Shown one piece after another: positions 10,620 through 19,584 of a DNA stretch of 64,000 bases. The notes under the pieces were generated by a model, which saw only the letters and a list, made by a program, of their open reading frames with translations, was not told where the DNA came from and did no database searches. The stretch's first letter is position 1; the number at the start of each line of letters is the position of its first letter. The stretch comes from Rhynchopus sp. YZ270_cl-10 (lineage: Eukaryota > Euglenozoa > Diplonemea > Diplonemida > Diplonemidae): the NCBI GenBank assembly GCA_964035575.1, contig OZ037931.1, forward strand, positions 691,567 through 755,566. The letters run 5' to 3'. The position numbers and the translations under genes are program-made.

Positions 10620-13600
10620 ATGAAGACGCTTCAAGCGAATGTGAAGACCGGCAAGACCGGCAAGAACAAGAAGGCCGCCGCGAAGAAGGCGGCGAAGAAG
10701 CCGCCCGCAAAGCGCGCTGCCCCTGCCCCTACACCTGCGGGGAAGCCTGCCAAGGGTAAGAAGGCAGACCCACAGAACGACACGCGTTTCTCGCTCGCAA
10801 AGTTTGGTGGTGCGCGTGTTGACTCAAAGGGTCTCCCCATCAACAGGCAAGCCACGCAGAAGAAGCGCGATCTTGCCACCGTGAAGGAGCCTGCCAACAT
10901 CAAGCAGTACTACGACCAGCTCAAGGAGGCCGGAGAGGAGGGTGAAGTGCAGGGTGCAGAGGGAGACGCCGAGTCTGAGTCTGAGTCGTCCGACTATGAA
11001 GGCGACAGTGTCAGCTTGGGTTCGGTATGTCACAATAAAAATTAATTTTTTGTTTTTTTTTTCTCATCCGGGGCTGGCATCGTGGGTCGGAGGCGCCGCA
11101 TTAATAACTTCACATTTTGTTCGATACCGCCAGCAACGACAAGAGATGGGCCACTGCTCCTCTCTTGATGCTGTGCCCCGAGAAGGAGGTCATCCCTGGC
11201 GTGTGGTGCCACGTCTCCGTCAGCGCCTCGGGTGGTGGTCTCCGTGAGGTAGCGGAAGGGCTTCAGCCGTCCGTAGAGGAGACGCAATTTTTTCCGTGAG
11301 CGCGCCTGTCACCACTACCAACTTCGACGGCGTGAAGGGGTCCCCCCGGCGCCCCTTCGGGTGTGCCAATTCACTATCACCTCTGTGGGTGTCACCTTCA
11401 CAAACTGCGCTGAGTTCAACTTCTGGCTCTGCCCACTGGAGGAGTGTTCTTGCCGCCCCTGCGGCCCGCAGTGCTGCTGCAAAGCTGAGCAGCGGTTGGT
11501 TGCCCAGGCCGATGTGGGTGAAGGTGCCCGATAGGGCTTTGGCGTAGGTGAGCTGCCCTTGCTTTGACACTTGAGTGGCAAGGACGAACAACACCGCCGT
11601 GTCGGCTGTCATCGGCAGCTGGTGCAGGCCCGTCCACGTGTGTCAGTCAGTGCCTGCGTCCCCGAGGCGTTTTGCACTATCAACTTTTTTGTTGTTGTGA
11701 CACACATAGAGTGTCACTGTAAACTGAGCATAGTTAAAAACCCAACGATATGTCTTTACGCTTTTGATTTCTAAATTTGAACCATCTTTTACATTTCACA
11801 GGACGTCTTCGACAACGAAGAGCAAGAGGAGCTGACCGAAGACGCCAGCCGCAGACTCGCACTGAAGAACTGCGACTGGGACCACTTGAACGCGTCGCAC
11901 CTATACGCCTTGCTGCAGTCCTTCACCCCTATGGGGGGTGCCCTGGTACGGGTACGCATCTACACATCTACGTACGGAAAGGAGCAGATCGCATACGAGA
12001 AGAAACACGGCCCCAACATTTGGGTGCGCGAGGGCGACGAAGGGTACGACGAGGTGAGCAACAACGAGGAGGAGGAGGAGGAGGGACTGAAGTTCGAGCC
12101 TGAGGGTGGCCCTGCAGAAGACGAGGACTCTGCGGACTTCGTGAACGACGTGGAGGAGGACAACCCGGCCATCAAGACCGAGGTCGGCGACGACGGCGAA
12201 CGCTTCTCCGAAAACAAATACCGTCGCTACGAGATCCAACGCCTCAAGTACTACTACGCAATTGTCGAGTTCGACACAGTGGAGACAGCCTCCCACGTCT
12301 ACCGCGAGTGTGAAGGCACCGAAATCGAACGTTCCGGAAACTCCTTCGATCTCAGCTTCGTCCCTGACGAGATGGTATGTTTTTATAGCGTTGAACGGTG
12401 CAAAAATAGGAGGTTTTTTTGGGATGTTTAGTATTGAAGTAATTTCAACGGAGTTTTTTTTTTTTTGTTACTGGTGGACAAAACTCCATCTTTCGATTGA
12501 AAATAATATCTTAATCATTGTTGCAAATTGTAGTAAAAGACAAGGTGGAGTGGAAGACTATACGATACAACATTGTACACAACAGGACTTCGACGACGAG
12601 GAGCCCACAGACAGCTGCACCCAGCTTGCCCCCTCGTACAAGGGAAACACCTTCGTCACCAACGCGCTGCAGAACTCCCGCTTTGCGATCTCGTGGGACC
12701 AGACCGACCCTAAGAGGAAGCAGGTACGACACACTACCACCACCACCACTTCATTGTGCCCTACCAAATGCACACTTCATGACGCATCAACTTTTCTTTA
12801 AATGAGATGTAAACCACGAAATACTGCATGCTAGGGGTCCACCCCCTGGTACAGCCAGTCATTGTACCAAAGGTTCACGGTTCACGAGAGGGCTTGAAAT
12901 GTATTTCAAGTCAACGTTCGTTACCCAACAATGCGGTTTTTGATGACCCGTTGTTATTCTTGGTCATTATTCACTGCCATCTTTAAGATACACTGTCACG
13001 AGAGGGCCTTGGTCTTCAAAGGTACATCCTTTCATTACTTCACTTTCTTAAGCTTACCCCAAATATGACCCCTTCAACAGACTATGTCGAAGCTCTTTGA
13101 GGCTGATAACGAGGAGGATGACGACCTTGCTGCGTATCTTGCGCCGAACAGCGAGTCTGAGAGTGACGACGGACTTGCGCCTGAGGAGAAGCAGCGGGCG
13201 ATCCGCAAGAAGTACGCTGCGTTGTTCGAGGGTATTGGGGGGCTGCCGGAGGAGATGCCTGATGAGGACGGCGAGAGCGACGACGACGACGAGGAAGACG
13301 AAGAGGTGTCCGACGACAACGACGGCGAAGGACTGCAGGCAGTCTGGAGCGACGACGATGACGACGACCACCACGAAGCACCCTCCGACAGCGACAACGA
13401 TGACCACGCTTTGGTCCGCCAACAGATGGAAGCCATGGACGACGACGAAGAAGGCGAAGAAGACGACGAAGACGGCCACGGCGTCATGGGGGACATGTCC
13501 TCCACTATCCATATGGGTGCCAAGGAAGGTTCCGCCGACCTCCGCAAGACGATGCTTCGCAACGAAGCGCTTGAAGGAGAGACCGTCTGGGAGAGAAGAC

Positions 13601-14166
13601 AACGCATCAAGAAGGAGGGCAGAAAGATGGCAAAGAAGGAGCGCGCCACAAAGAGGAAGGATGAGCCGGAGGAGGTGGATGTTGAGGAGCAGGAACGGCA
13701 AGCCGCGCGTCTCCGCGAAGTGATGCAGGACGAAAGCGCCCCCAAGGAGCGGAAGCCTGCGGCAGTCGTCCGGAAGGAGAAGAGAAAGGCGCAGAAGCTA
13801 AAGAAGATCGAAGCCTCCGCAGCAGAAAGACAGGAAAAGCGTGATGCGAGGATGCAAAGCGCGCTCAAGCAGATGGACCTCCCTAAGAAGAAGCAGGAGA
13901 AGGAGAAGGAGGCCAAGCCAGTCGTGTCAGAGGCGGCGTCGCAGTTGGTCAACCGTTTCGGCAAGCTGGCCGACCCCCGTTTCAACACTGATGTGAACCA
14001 TCCCAAATTCCAAGACAGCAACACCATGAAGGAAGTCATGCAAGAAGTCCGTGCAGTCCGCAAAAGAAAGACACGTGACGAGCCAGAACAGCCAACACGC
14101 GACGCAGACGCAACAGATATCAGCAGTTCGGTCGCATTCTTCAAAAAGCGGGCAAAAACCGCCTAA
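10620..14166 (+). CDS. ESF1: ESF1 homologue, nucleolar pre-rRNA processing factor (4 exons)
   Basis: Exons 10620-11024, 11802-12374, 12586-12723 and 13081-14166 all join in phase 0 to give about 733 aa. Introns are 777, 211 and 357 nt. The N-terminus is a Lys/Ala/Pro-rich basic tail. The core has the ESF1 signature SRRLALKNCDWDHLNASHLYALLQ...GALVRVRIYTSTYGKEQ, followed by an RRM-like strand pattern (YYYAIVEFDTVETASHVYRE), FDLSFVPDEM and DFDDEEP. The C-terminus is acidic and then basic, ending in the conserved NRFGKLADPRFNTDVNHPKFQD motif. ESF1 acts in 18S rRNA maturation in the nucleolus (known for the family). Each intron carries modules: A and B in intron 1, K in intron 2, F in intron 3. 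Confidence 0.93.
11063..11113 (+). repeat. Module B copy inside ESF1 intron 1
   Basis: CTCATCCGGGGCTGGCATCG then GTCGGAGGCG, followed by TTAATAACTTCAC as in the spacer copies at 2945 and 61759. A module A copy lies in the same intron at 11648-11686. Confidence 0.6.
11220..11640 (-). pseudogene. Antisense coding-like fragment inside ESF1 intron 1
   Basis: A GC-rich block within the 777-nt intron, quite unlike the AT-rich introns elsewhere. On the minus strand it reads MTADTAVLFVLATQVSK, AKALSGTFTHIGLGNQPLLS, then protein-like sequence continues in a second frame (QKLNSAQFVKVTPTEVIVNW), suggesting a frameshift. No family is recognised. It is most likely a decayed gene fragment carried into the intron. 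Confidence 0.3.
12471..12520 (+). repeat. Module K copy in ESF1 intron 2
   Basis: ACTGGTGGACAAAACTCCAT and CTTTCGATTGAAAATAATAT match 10412-10461 almost base for base. Confidence 0.7.
12806..12916 (+). repeat. Module F copy in ESF1 intron 3
   Basis: GATGTAAACCACGAAAT...TGGTACAGCCAGTCATTGTA...CACGAGAGGGCTT...GTATTTCAAGTCAAC. Fuller copies are at 43852-43950, 48682-48769 and 48979-49073. A second partial copy follows at about 12985-13030. Confidence 0.65.
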
Positions 14167-14547
14167 AACGGGGGTGAAAAAAAATTTCAAAACAAAACCC
14201 CAGAACAAATCAACTAGCCTTTTATCCTTATCTATCAAAAATCGTCAATTTTTACGATGTGGGTCAACACAACCAATTCCCCTGAGGGATTTCTCCCCCC
14301 TTCCCCTTCTCCCTCCATCAATCTCGGGAAAAAAAAAAGCGCATCCTCCCTTTCCCCTCCTACTTTTACATCCCCAAATACCCCTTCTATTCCACCAAAA
14401 CAGGGATGGGCGTGAGGTTCTGAAAAGAAAGTCCTTTTCTTTTGAATCTCATCATTTTGGGACAGACCTTTTTACACAACACGATAGTGGGATATACTCC
14501 GTTCAGGGCGTTTTACCCACTCTAATAAATCTGTTCACATACACACG
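14167..14547. other. Short spacer, pyrimidine-rich leader
   Basis: C/T-rich stretches at about 14275-14400 end in CCACCAAAACAG. The next ATG (14548) is preceded by TTCAG at about 14500. No repeat module or gene is seen. Confidence 0.4.
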
Positions 14548-16494
14548 ATGGACATGCCACAGGAACTAGAAACACTGCGTTCGAACTCATCGCGCTCTTC
14601 GGACGACGACGACTTCATGCAGGACTGGCCACATGCGGTCAACACCATCCAGGACATCCGCAGATCCTGGGTGCTTCTGCTGACTTTATGCTTCTTTTTT
14701 GGCCCGTTTTTCTCGCCCTTCACATTCCTCTGCCTTTGCTGCAACTACCACGTCAAAGCAAAGCATATGTGGTACGACCGTTTTGTGCTTCTCATGGGCA
14801 CATACATGGTGGTGCAAATGATTGTTACGGGGGCATTTGCGATTTACATTCCGATAATGGATGTGAAGTGCGATGAGGAGAACGATTCGCAGGCCTGCGA
14901 GACGTATAACTCACATTCATGGGCAGATAGATACGCAATCTTTGTGGTGTACATCATTCTCTTCAGCTGGATGGCAAGCGCTGCGGTCAGGCATTTCCTC
15001 TCCTTATCTGCAGACGGATACGACCAACTTCCAGAAAAGCTTCAGAGGCTCCGGGGTATTGAATTCGAACCTGCCGTTGTACAACCAGAAGGTGCCCTTC
15101 CATGCACCGACGTACCAACTTTAGTGCAAAAACTCTGCGCCTTTTCAGACATATTCCAAAGCGACATTGCCCTCCACAATCGCGACAATGAATGGATCGA
15201 AACCGCATCAGATGTATACACCAACCTCGATACCGCCTCATTTCAGTCAGACTCCACCGAAATCAGCGACTGCCCCGCAGACGAAACCGTGAACAACCCG
15301 AACTGGAAGTACCCTCTGTTTGCAGGGTGCCTGCTCTCGATAGCGGAGCTGTTCCTGAATAGGTTTCTCTTCTCTGAGAAGGATATGCTGGATTGGCTGA
15401 CAGAGTTTGACACGATGATGCCATTCACAACCGCCTCGCTCTTAGTCATGACCGGGTTGACAAACAGTGTGAGTCTCGCGTTGTTCATGCTATACTACAA
15501 ACAACTTAGCGGGTTGCGCAAATTTGCGCAAATGACAAACTTCTTCGAACAGACCTCCTCTGCAACACGTGTACTTATCGATATTCGCTCTACAAGAAAC
15601 TTTATTCTATGGTACGAAGCACGTACCCACCTTGTTGACCAGATTTCGGCGCCGACGTCGTTCCTGCGCACCATCTTCGACCCGACCTGCGCAGTCATGC
15701 TCCTGACCATCATAGGGGGCGGGTTTTACATCATGCTGAACCACTTCTTCTCCCACAAAAAGTTCGACCAGCTCTCCTTCCTGGTGACGTGGCATACGAT
15801 TTACGCGATGATCTTTTTTTACATTGTAGCGTCCTTTACTCGCAAAATTCAAAGAGAGCTGCAGGCGCAAGAAGCGCTTCTTGTACGTCAAAAAATCAAT
15901 GTCTTTGATGAATTCAAAAGCAGATGCGCATCCAACTGGGACATCGCCCCTGTCACGCCTCAGGAGATCACCATCGCAGAAGGCGAGGTTATAAAGATCT
16001 TTGGAAGCACCTTTTGCTATGAGGAGTTCAAGAAGGATTTGGGGGAAGGCCGCAAACGGTGGCGGTGGACTCTTATGAAGCTCAACGCATGGCGTAAACG
16101 TGGAGAAAAAAGCCCGCAGGAGCTTGACAGAATCGAAGCACTCCTCTCAAAGCTCGAACAACGCTTTTTTGAGGACGAAATCACCCGAAGCTCCTGGCGG
16201 AGCTATGGGGTCTGCAAATACGAAGGACCGCAGTATCTTGTCCCTGAATGCGGAACGGAGGGGAATGTTCCTCCACTGCACGCTCATCTGAACACCAGCG
16301 AGGACATTCACCGCAAAAAGAACGAAATCTACCGCCGTATGCGCACCATCGAGTCGGTCCTCATCCACACCCGCAACAGAAGCATCAGCCCCAACATCCT
16401 CGGCATCCCGCTCTCTGGCTATCTGTTCGTCATTATGCTGATTCTCCTTTCCATCCGCATCCCTCTCATGTCGCGCCTCATTATTTACGGCTAA
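14548..16494 (+). CDS. Multi-pass membrane protein, unidentified (648 aa)
   Basis: Intronless. The cytosol-like acidic N-terminus (SSRSSDDDDFMQDW) is followed by about eight hydrophobic segments: around RSWVLLLTLCFFFGPFF, RFVLLMGTYMVVQMI, YAIFVVYIILFSW, YPLFAGCLLSIAELF, TTASLLVMTGLTNSVSLALF, TCAVMLLTIIGGGFYIMLNH, WHTIYAMIFFYIVAS and LSGYLFVIMLILLSIRIPL. A long charged loop of about 170 residues (RKIQRELQAQEALLVRQKIN onward) separates the last two. There is no recognisable transporter or channel signature. The spacing, with a large soluble loop before a C-terminal helix, is faintly reminiscent of divergent seven-transmembrane gustatory-receptor-like proteins, but I would not assign that. Confidence 0.85.
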   Translation: MDMPQELETLRSNSSRSSDDDDFMQDWPHAVNTIQDIRRSWVLLLTLCFFFGPFFSPFTFLCLCCNYHVKAKHMWYDRFVLLMGTYMVVQMIVTGAFAIYIPIMDVKCDEENDSQACETYNSHSWADRYAIFVVYIILFSWMASAAVRHFLSLSADGYDQLPEKLQRLRGIEFEPAVVQPEGALPCTDVPTLVQKLCAFSDIFQSDIALHNRDNEWIETASDVYTNLDTASFQSDSTEISDCPADETVNNPNWKYPLFAGCLLSIAELFLNRFLFSEKDMLDWLTEFDTMMPFTTASLLVMTGLTNSVSLALFMLYYKQLSGLRKFAQMTNFFEQTSSATRVLIDIRSTRNFILWYEARTHLVDQISAPTSFLRTIFDPTCAVMLLTIIGGGFYIMLNHFFSHKKFDQLSFLVTWHTIYAMIFFYIVASFTRKIQRELQAQEALLVRQKINVFDEFKSRCASNWDIAPVTPQEITIAEGEVIKIFGSTFCYEEFKKDLGEGRKRWRWTLMKLNAWRKRGEKSPQELDRIEALLSKLEQRFFEDEITRSSWRSYGVCKYEGPQYLVPECGTEGNVPPLHAHLNTSEDIHRKKNEIYRRMRTIESVLIHTRNRSISPNILGIPLSGYLFVIMLILLSIRIPLMSRLIIYG

Positions 16495-17194
16495 GGGGGG
16501 AAATAGGTAGGTAAGGTCTACACATGTGTTTGTTTACTCAATCGGAGGTGGGAGAGGGTGGGGCAGGGTGGGGCGGGGGTGGGGAGGTGTGACTGTCATC
16601 CAACGTGTGAAGTGGAGGGGGGGGGGGGGGGGGGGGCGTTTTGGAAATGCTAGACACCTGGGAGTGAAGAGAGAGAGAGAGTGTGTGTGTGTGTTTGATA
16701 ACTAGTAGGGGTAATTCTTGCTCAGAATATGTCCCCATGTGTGTGTGTGTGTGTGTGGAGGAAAGCGGGTTTGGCTGGGAGGGTGGGATGGGGGGGGGGG
16801 GTATTGTTTTGTTCTTTGCATGATGGCCGTATTTTTCGCGAATTAGGGAGGGGGGGTGGGAAAGCATGATTTGTCATGAGGGTTGTACCCCCGTGAAGAG
16901 AGTGTGTTTTGTGTGAAAGGAAATCATGTTTTCTGTAGCGTGGCAGTGGCGTGGCTGCCGAAATAGTATCGGTAGTAGGTAGTAGGCGTTGCTGTTATGT
17001 CTGCAGTAACAGTGGGGGGGGAAATAAGCAGAAGAAATACCGGAGCTCATCCTCGGGTGTGCAGAAGATGTTTTCAAAAAAAAAAACTCAATAAAACCTC
17101 ATTTTCGCTTTTATGGACACTTTCCTGTGCTCTCCTCCCCAACAACGAAACCACAGTTCTAATCTATTTACACCCATCAAACCACATCATCAAC
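16495..17194. repeat. G-rich and GT-rich spacer with module I and a partial module D
   Basis: A G run lies at about 16617-16636, (GA)n/(GT)n at 16668-16695 and (GT)n at 16739-16757. Module I (TTTGATAACTAGTAGGGGTA then ATTCTTGCTCAGAATATG) is at 16692-16757, with further copies at 59024-59084 and 62486-62530. A partial module D is at about 17041-17080. The leader of the first tandem gene begins CCACAGTTCTAATC. Confidence 0.6.
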
Positions 17195-17701
17195 ATGTCG
17201 TCGTCTGCCTTCATCGTGACTGTGATTGAGGGACGCACTGGTGCGTCAACATGGGAGCCGACGAACATCAACACCCGCTTTGTGTCGCGTGAGGGTGCTG
17301 ACAAGAGAAGGTGCGCAGCTGTGGAGAGGAGGGCAGCAGCACAGAACACGATTGTGGCACGTGTGGCTGCACACCACGAACGTGTGAAGCAGGTGAGGAG
17401 GAAGGACGAGACCAGCCTGCGGAACGTGCTTGAGCAGGAGCGTATGTCTGGTGCGGAGATTCGTCGTGAGGAGAGACGCAGTGCTGTGCTGTCGCGTGTG
17501 GGTGCACACCACGAGCGTGTGAAGCAGGCACACCGCCCAAGCACGAAGGCAGCACGTGACCGCATGCTTGCAAGACACGCAGGTGCCGATGCACGTCGTG
17601 CGGACATGCGTGCACAGCGCCTGACGAAGCTGTCCTCACACCACGAGCACGTGCAGACCCTGCGGACAACGAAGAAGACAGCACCTGAGGTGGAGGCGTG
17701 A
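17195..17701 (+). CDS. Stathmin-like protein, tandem copy 1 (168 aa)
   Basis: The N-terminus SSSAFIVTVIEGRTG resembles the tubulin-capping hairpin of stathmins. After a short linker comes a long, highly charged, Arg/Ala-rich helix starting near SREGADKRRCAAVERRAAAQ. Three internal repeats centre on HHERVKQ at residues 60-66, HHERVKQ at 105-111 and HHEHVQT at 149-155, spaced 45 and 44 residues. Stathmins have the same plan (N-terminal cap plus helical tubulin-binding repeats) and sequester tubulin dimers. The match is by layout and short similarity only; a generic helical protein is the alternative. Strongly basic, unlike many animal stathmins. Intronless. Confidence 0.7.
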   Translation: MSSSAFIVTVIEGRTGASTWEPTNINTRFVSREGADKRRCAAVERRAAAQNTIVARVAAHHERVKQVRRKDETSLRNVLEQERMSGAEIRREERRSAVLSRVGAHHERVKQAHRPSTKAARDRMLARHAGADARRADMRAQRLTKLSSHHEHVQTLRTTKKTAPEVEA

Positions 17702-17966
17702 GACAACTGTGTTCCTTGAGTTTCTTTGTGTTTGAGTTGAGTGCGTATTGCGTGCATTCCAGTTTTTTTTTCATTTTTGATTTCAGCCTATCCACGTGTA
17801 CACTTCATCCGAAGTGCGCATCAATGGAATCATCAACAGTTACCCTTTAGTTACAAATGTGTTGTGCCTCTTGCTTTTCAATCATCTCTCTCACATTGTT
17901 TGTACACCAACCACCCACAACACCACAGTTCTAATCTATTTACACCCTATCAACCACATCATCAAC

Positions 17967-18473
17967 ATGTCGTCGTCTGCCTTCACCGTGACTGTGATTG
18001 AGGGACGCACTGGTGCGTCAACATGGGAGCCGACGAACATCAACACCCGCTTTGTGTCGCGTGAGGGTGCTGATAAGAGAAGGTGTGCAGCTGTGGAGAG
18101 GAGGGCAGCAGCACAGAACACGGTGGTGGCACGTGTGGCTGCACACCACGAACGTGTGAAGCAGGTGAGGAGGAAGGACGAGACCAGCCTGCGGAACGTG
18201 CTTGAGCAGGAGCGCATGTCTGGTGCGGAGATTCGTCGTGAGGAGAGGCGCAGTGCAGTGCTGTCGCGTGTGGGTGCACACCACGAGCGCGTGAAGCAGG
18301 CACACCGCCCAAGCACGAAGGCAGCACGTGACCGTATGCTTGCAAGACACGCAGGTGCAGATGCACGTCGTGCAGACATGCGTGCACAGCGCCTGACGAA
18401 GCTGTCCTCACACCACGAGCACGTGCAGACCCTGCGGACAACGAAGAAGACAGCACCTGAGGTGGAGGCGTGA
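17967..18473 (+). CDS. Stathmin-like protein, tandem copy 2 (168 aa)
   Basis: Differs from copy 1 at very few residues (FTVTVIEG for FIVTVIEG, NTVVAR for NTIVAR). Most nucleotide differences are synonymous. Same leader and 3' flank, so probably regulated alike. Confidence 0.7.
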   Translation: MSSSAFTVTVIEGRTGASTWEPTNINTRFVSREGADKRRCAAVERRAAAQNTVVARVAAHHERVKQVRRKDETSLRNVLEQERMSGAEIRREERRSAVLSRVGAHHERVKQAHRPSTKAARDRMLARHAGADARRADMRAQRLTKLSSHHEHVQTLRTTKKTAPEVEA

Positions 18474-18734
18474 GACGACTGTGTTCCTTGAGTTTCTTTG
18501 TGTTTGAGTTGAGTGCGTATTGCGTGCATTCCAGTTTTTTTTTCATTTTTGATTTCAGCCTATCCACGTGTACACTTCATCCGAAGTGCACATCAATGGA
18601 ATCATCAACAGTTACCCTTTAGTTACAAATGTGTCGTCCGTTCATTTTCCATCTAATGACCTCGGAACCTTTGTACACCAACCACCCACACAACAGTTCT
18701 AATCTATTTACACCCATCAAACCACATCATCAAC

Positions 18735-19241
18735 ATGTCGTCGTCTGCCTTCATCGTGACTGTGATTGAGGGACGCACTGGTGCGTCAACATGGGAGCCG
18801 ACGAACATCAACACCCGCTTTGTGTCGCGTGAGGGTGCTGACAAGAGAAGGTGTGCAGCTGTGGAGAGGAGGGCAGCAGCACAGAACACGGTGGTGGCAC
18901 GTGTGGCTGCACACCACGAACGTGTGAAGCAGGTGAGGAGGAAGGACGAGACCAGCCTGCGCAACGTGCTTGAGCAGGAGCGTATGTCTGGTGCGGAGAT
19001 CCGTCGTGAGGAGAGACGCAGTGCTGTGCTGTCGCGTGTGGGTGCACACCACGAGCGTGTGAAGCAGGCACACCGCCCGAGCACGAAGGCAGCACGTGAC
19101 CGCATGCTTGCAAGACACGCAGGTGCCGATGCACGTCGTGCGGACATGCGTGCACAGCGCCTGACGAAGCTGTCCTCACACCACGAGCACGTGCAGACCC
19201 TGCGGACAACGAAGAAGACGGCACCTGAGGTGGAGGCGTGA
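18735..19241 (+). CDS. Stathmin-like protein, tandem copy 3 (168 aa)
   Basis: Protein identical to copy 1 apart from NTVVAR. The flank downstream keeps the shared 3' segment to about 19310 and then diverges, marking the end of the array. Confidence 0.7.
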   Translation: MSSSAFIVTVIEGRTGASTWEPTNINTRFVSREGADKRRCAAVERRAAAQNTVVARVAAHHERVKQVRRKDETSLRNVLEQERMSGAEIRREERRSAVLSRVGAHHERVKQAHRPSTKAARDRMLARHAGADARRADMRAQRLTKLSSHHEHVQTLRTTKKTAPEVEA

Positions 19242-19584
19242 GACGACTGTGTTCCTTGAGTTTCTTTGTGTTTGAGTTGAGTGCGTATTGCGTGCATTCC
19301 AGTTCTTCTTTCCATTTTTATTTTCAGTCTTTCCCACTTTGATTCCTGTACACTTCATCCGAACGTGCACCCCAATGGAATCATCTACCACACACTTACC
19401 CATTTTACCAATCCTGCCCACAGTTTATTTTCCATTTCACCCCTTTCCACAACCTCCCATCCACACCTTCCCTACAGGGGCCCGCCCTACCCCCCCCTTG
19501 CGAGAAGACTTGCACACGGCACACGACACCGTCACCTACTCCTCCTCCTCCCCCCCCTGATAGGGCGACGTCTTGGCTGCTAAG
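19242..19584. other. Spacer with pyrimidine-rich leader of the kinase gene
   Basis: The 3' flank of the last tandem gene is followed by a C-rich stretch (about 19430-19560) containing CCTACAG. The ATG at 19585 is the first in frame with the kinase domain. Confidence 0.4.

Larger units (their letters stand above)
17150..19330 (+). repeat. Three-unit tandem gene array, unit about 770 bp
   Basis: Units start at matching leaders (ACAGTTCTAATCTATTTACA) with start codons at 17195, 17967 and 18735, so spacing is 772 and 768 bp. Coding and 3' flank (GTGTTCCTTGAGTTTCTTTG...GTGCATTCCAG) are almost identical. The part between the 3' flank and the next leader diverges most, which fits recent duplication or ongoing homogenisation. 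Confidence 0.9.

Noticed and set aside
13074-14144. 356-aa Ser-rich open frame on the minus strand opposite ESF1 exon 4
   Set aside because: Antisense of the acidic/basic repeats in ESF1 (GAC/GAG codons read as Ser/Leu); shadow frame.
16997-17194. N-terminal extension of the first stathmin-like gene by 66 codons
   Set aside because: Absent from the other two tandem copies, and falls in AT-rich spacer with repeat sequence; the ATG at 17195 is common to all three.
17164-19315. Minus-strand frames of about 200 and 175 aa across each tandem copy
   Set aside because: Arg/Ala/Ser/Cys-rich antisense shadows with changes following third positions of the plus frame.
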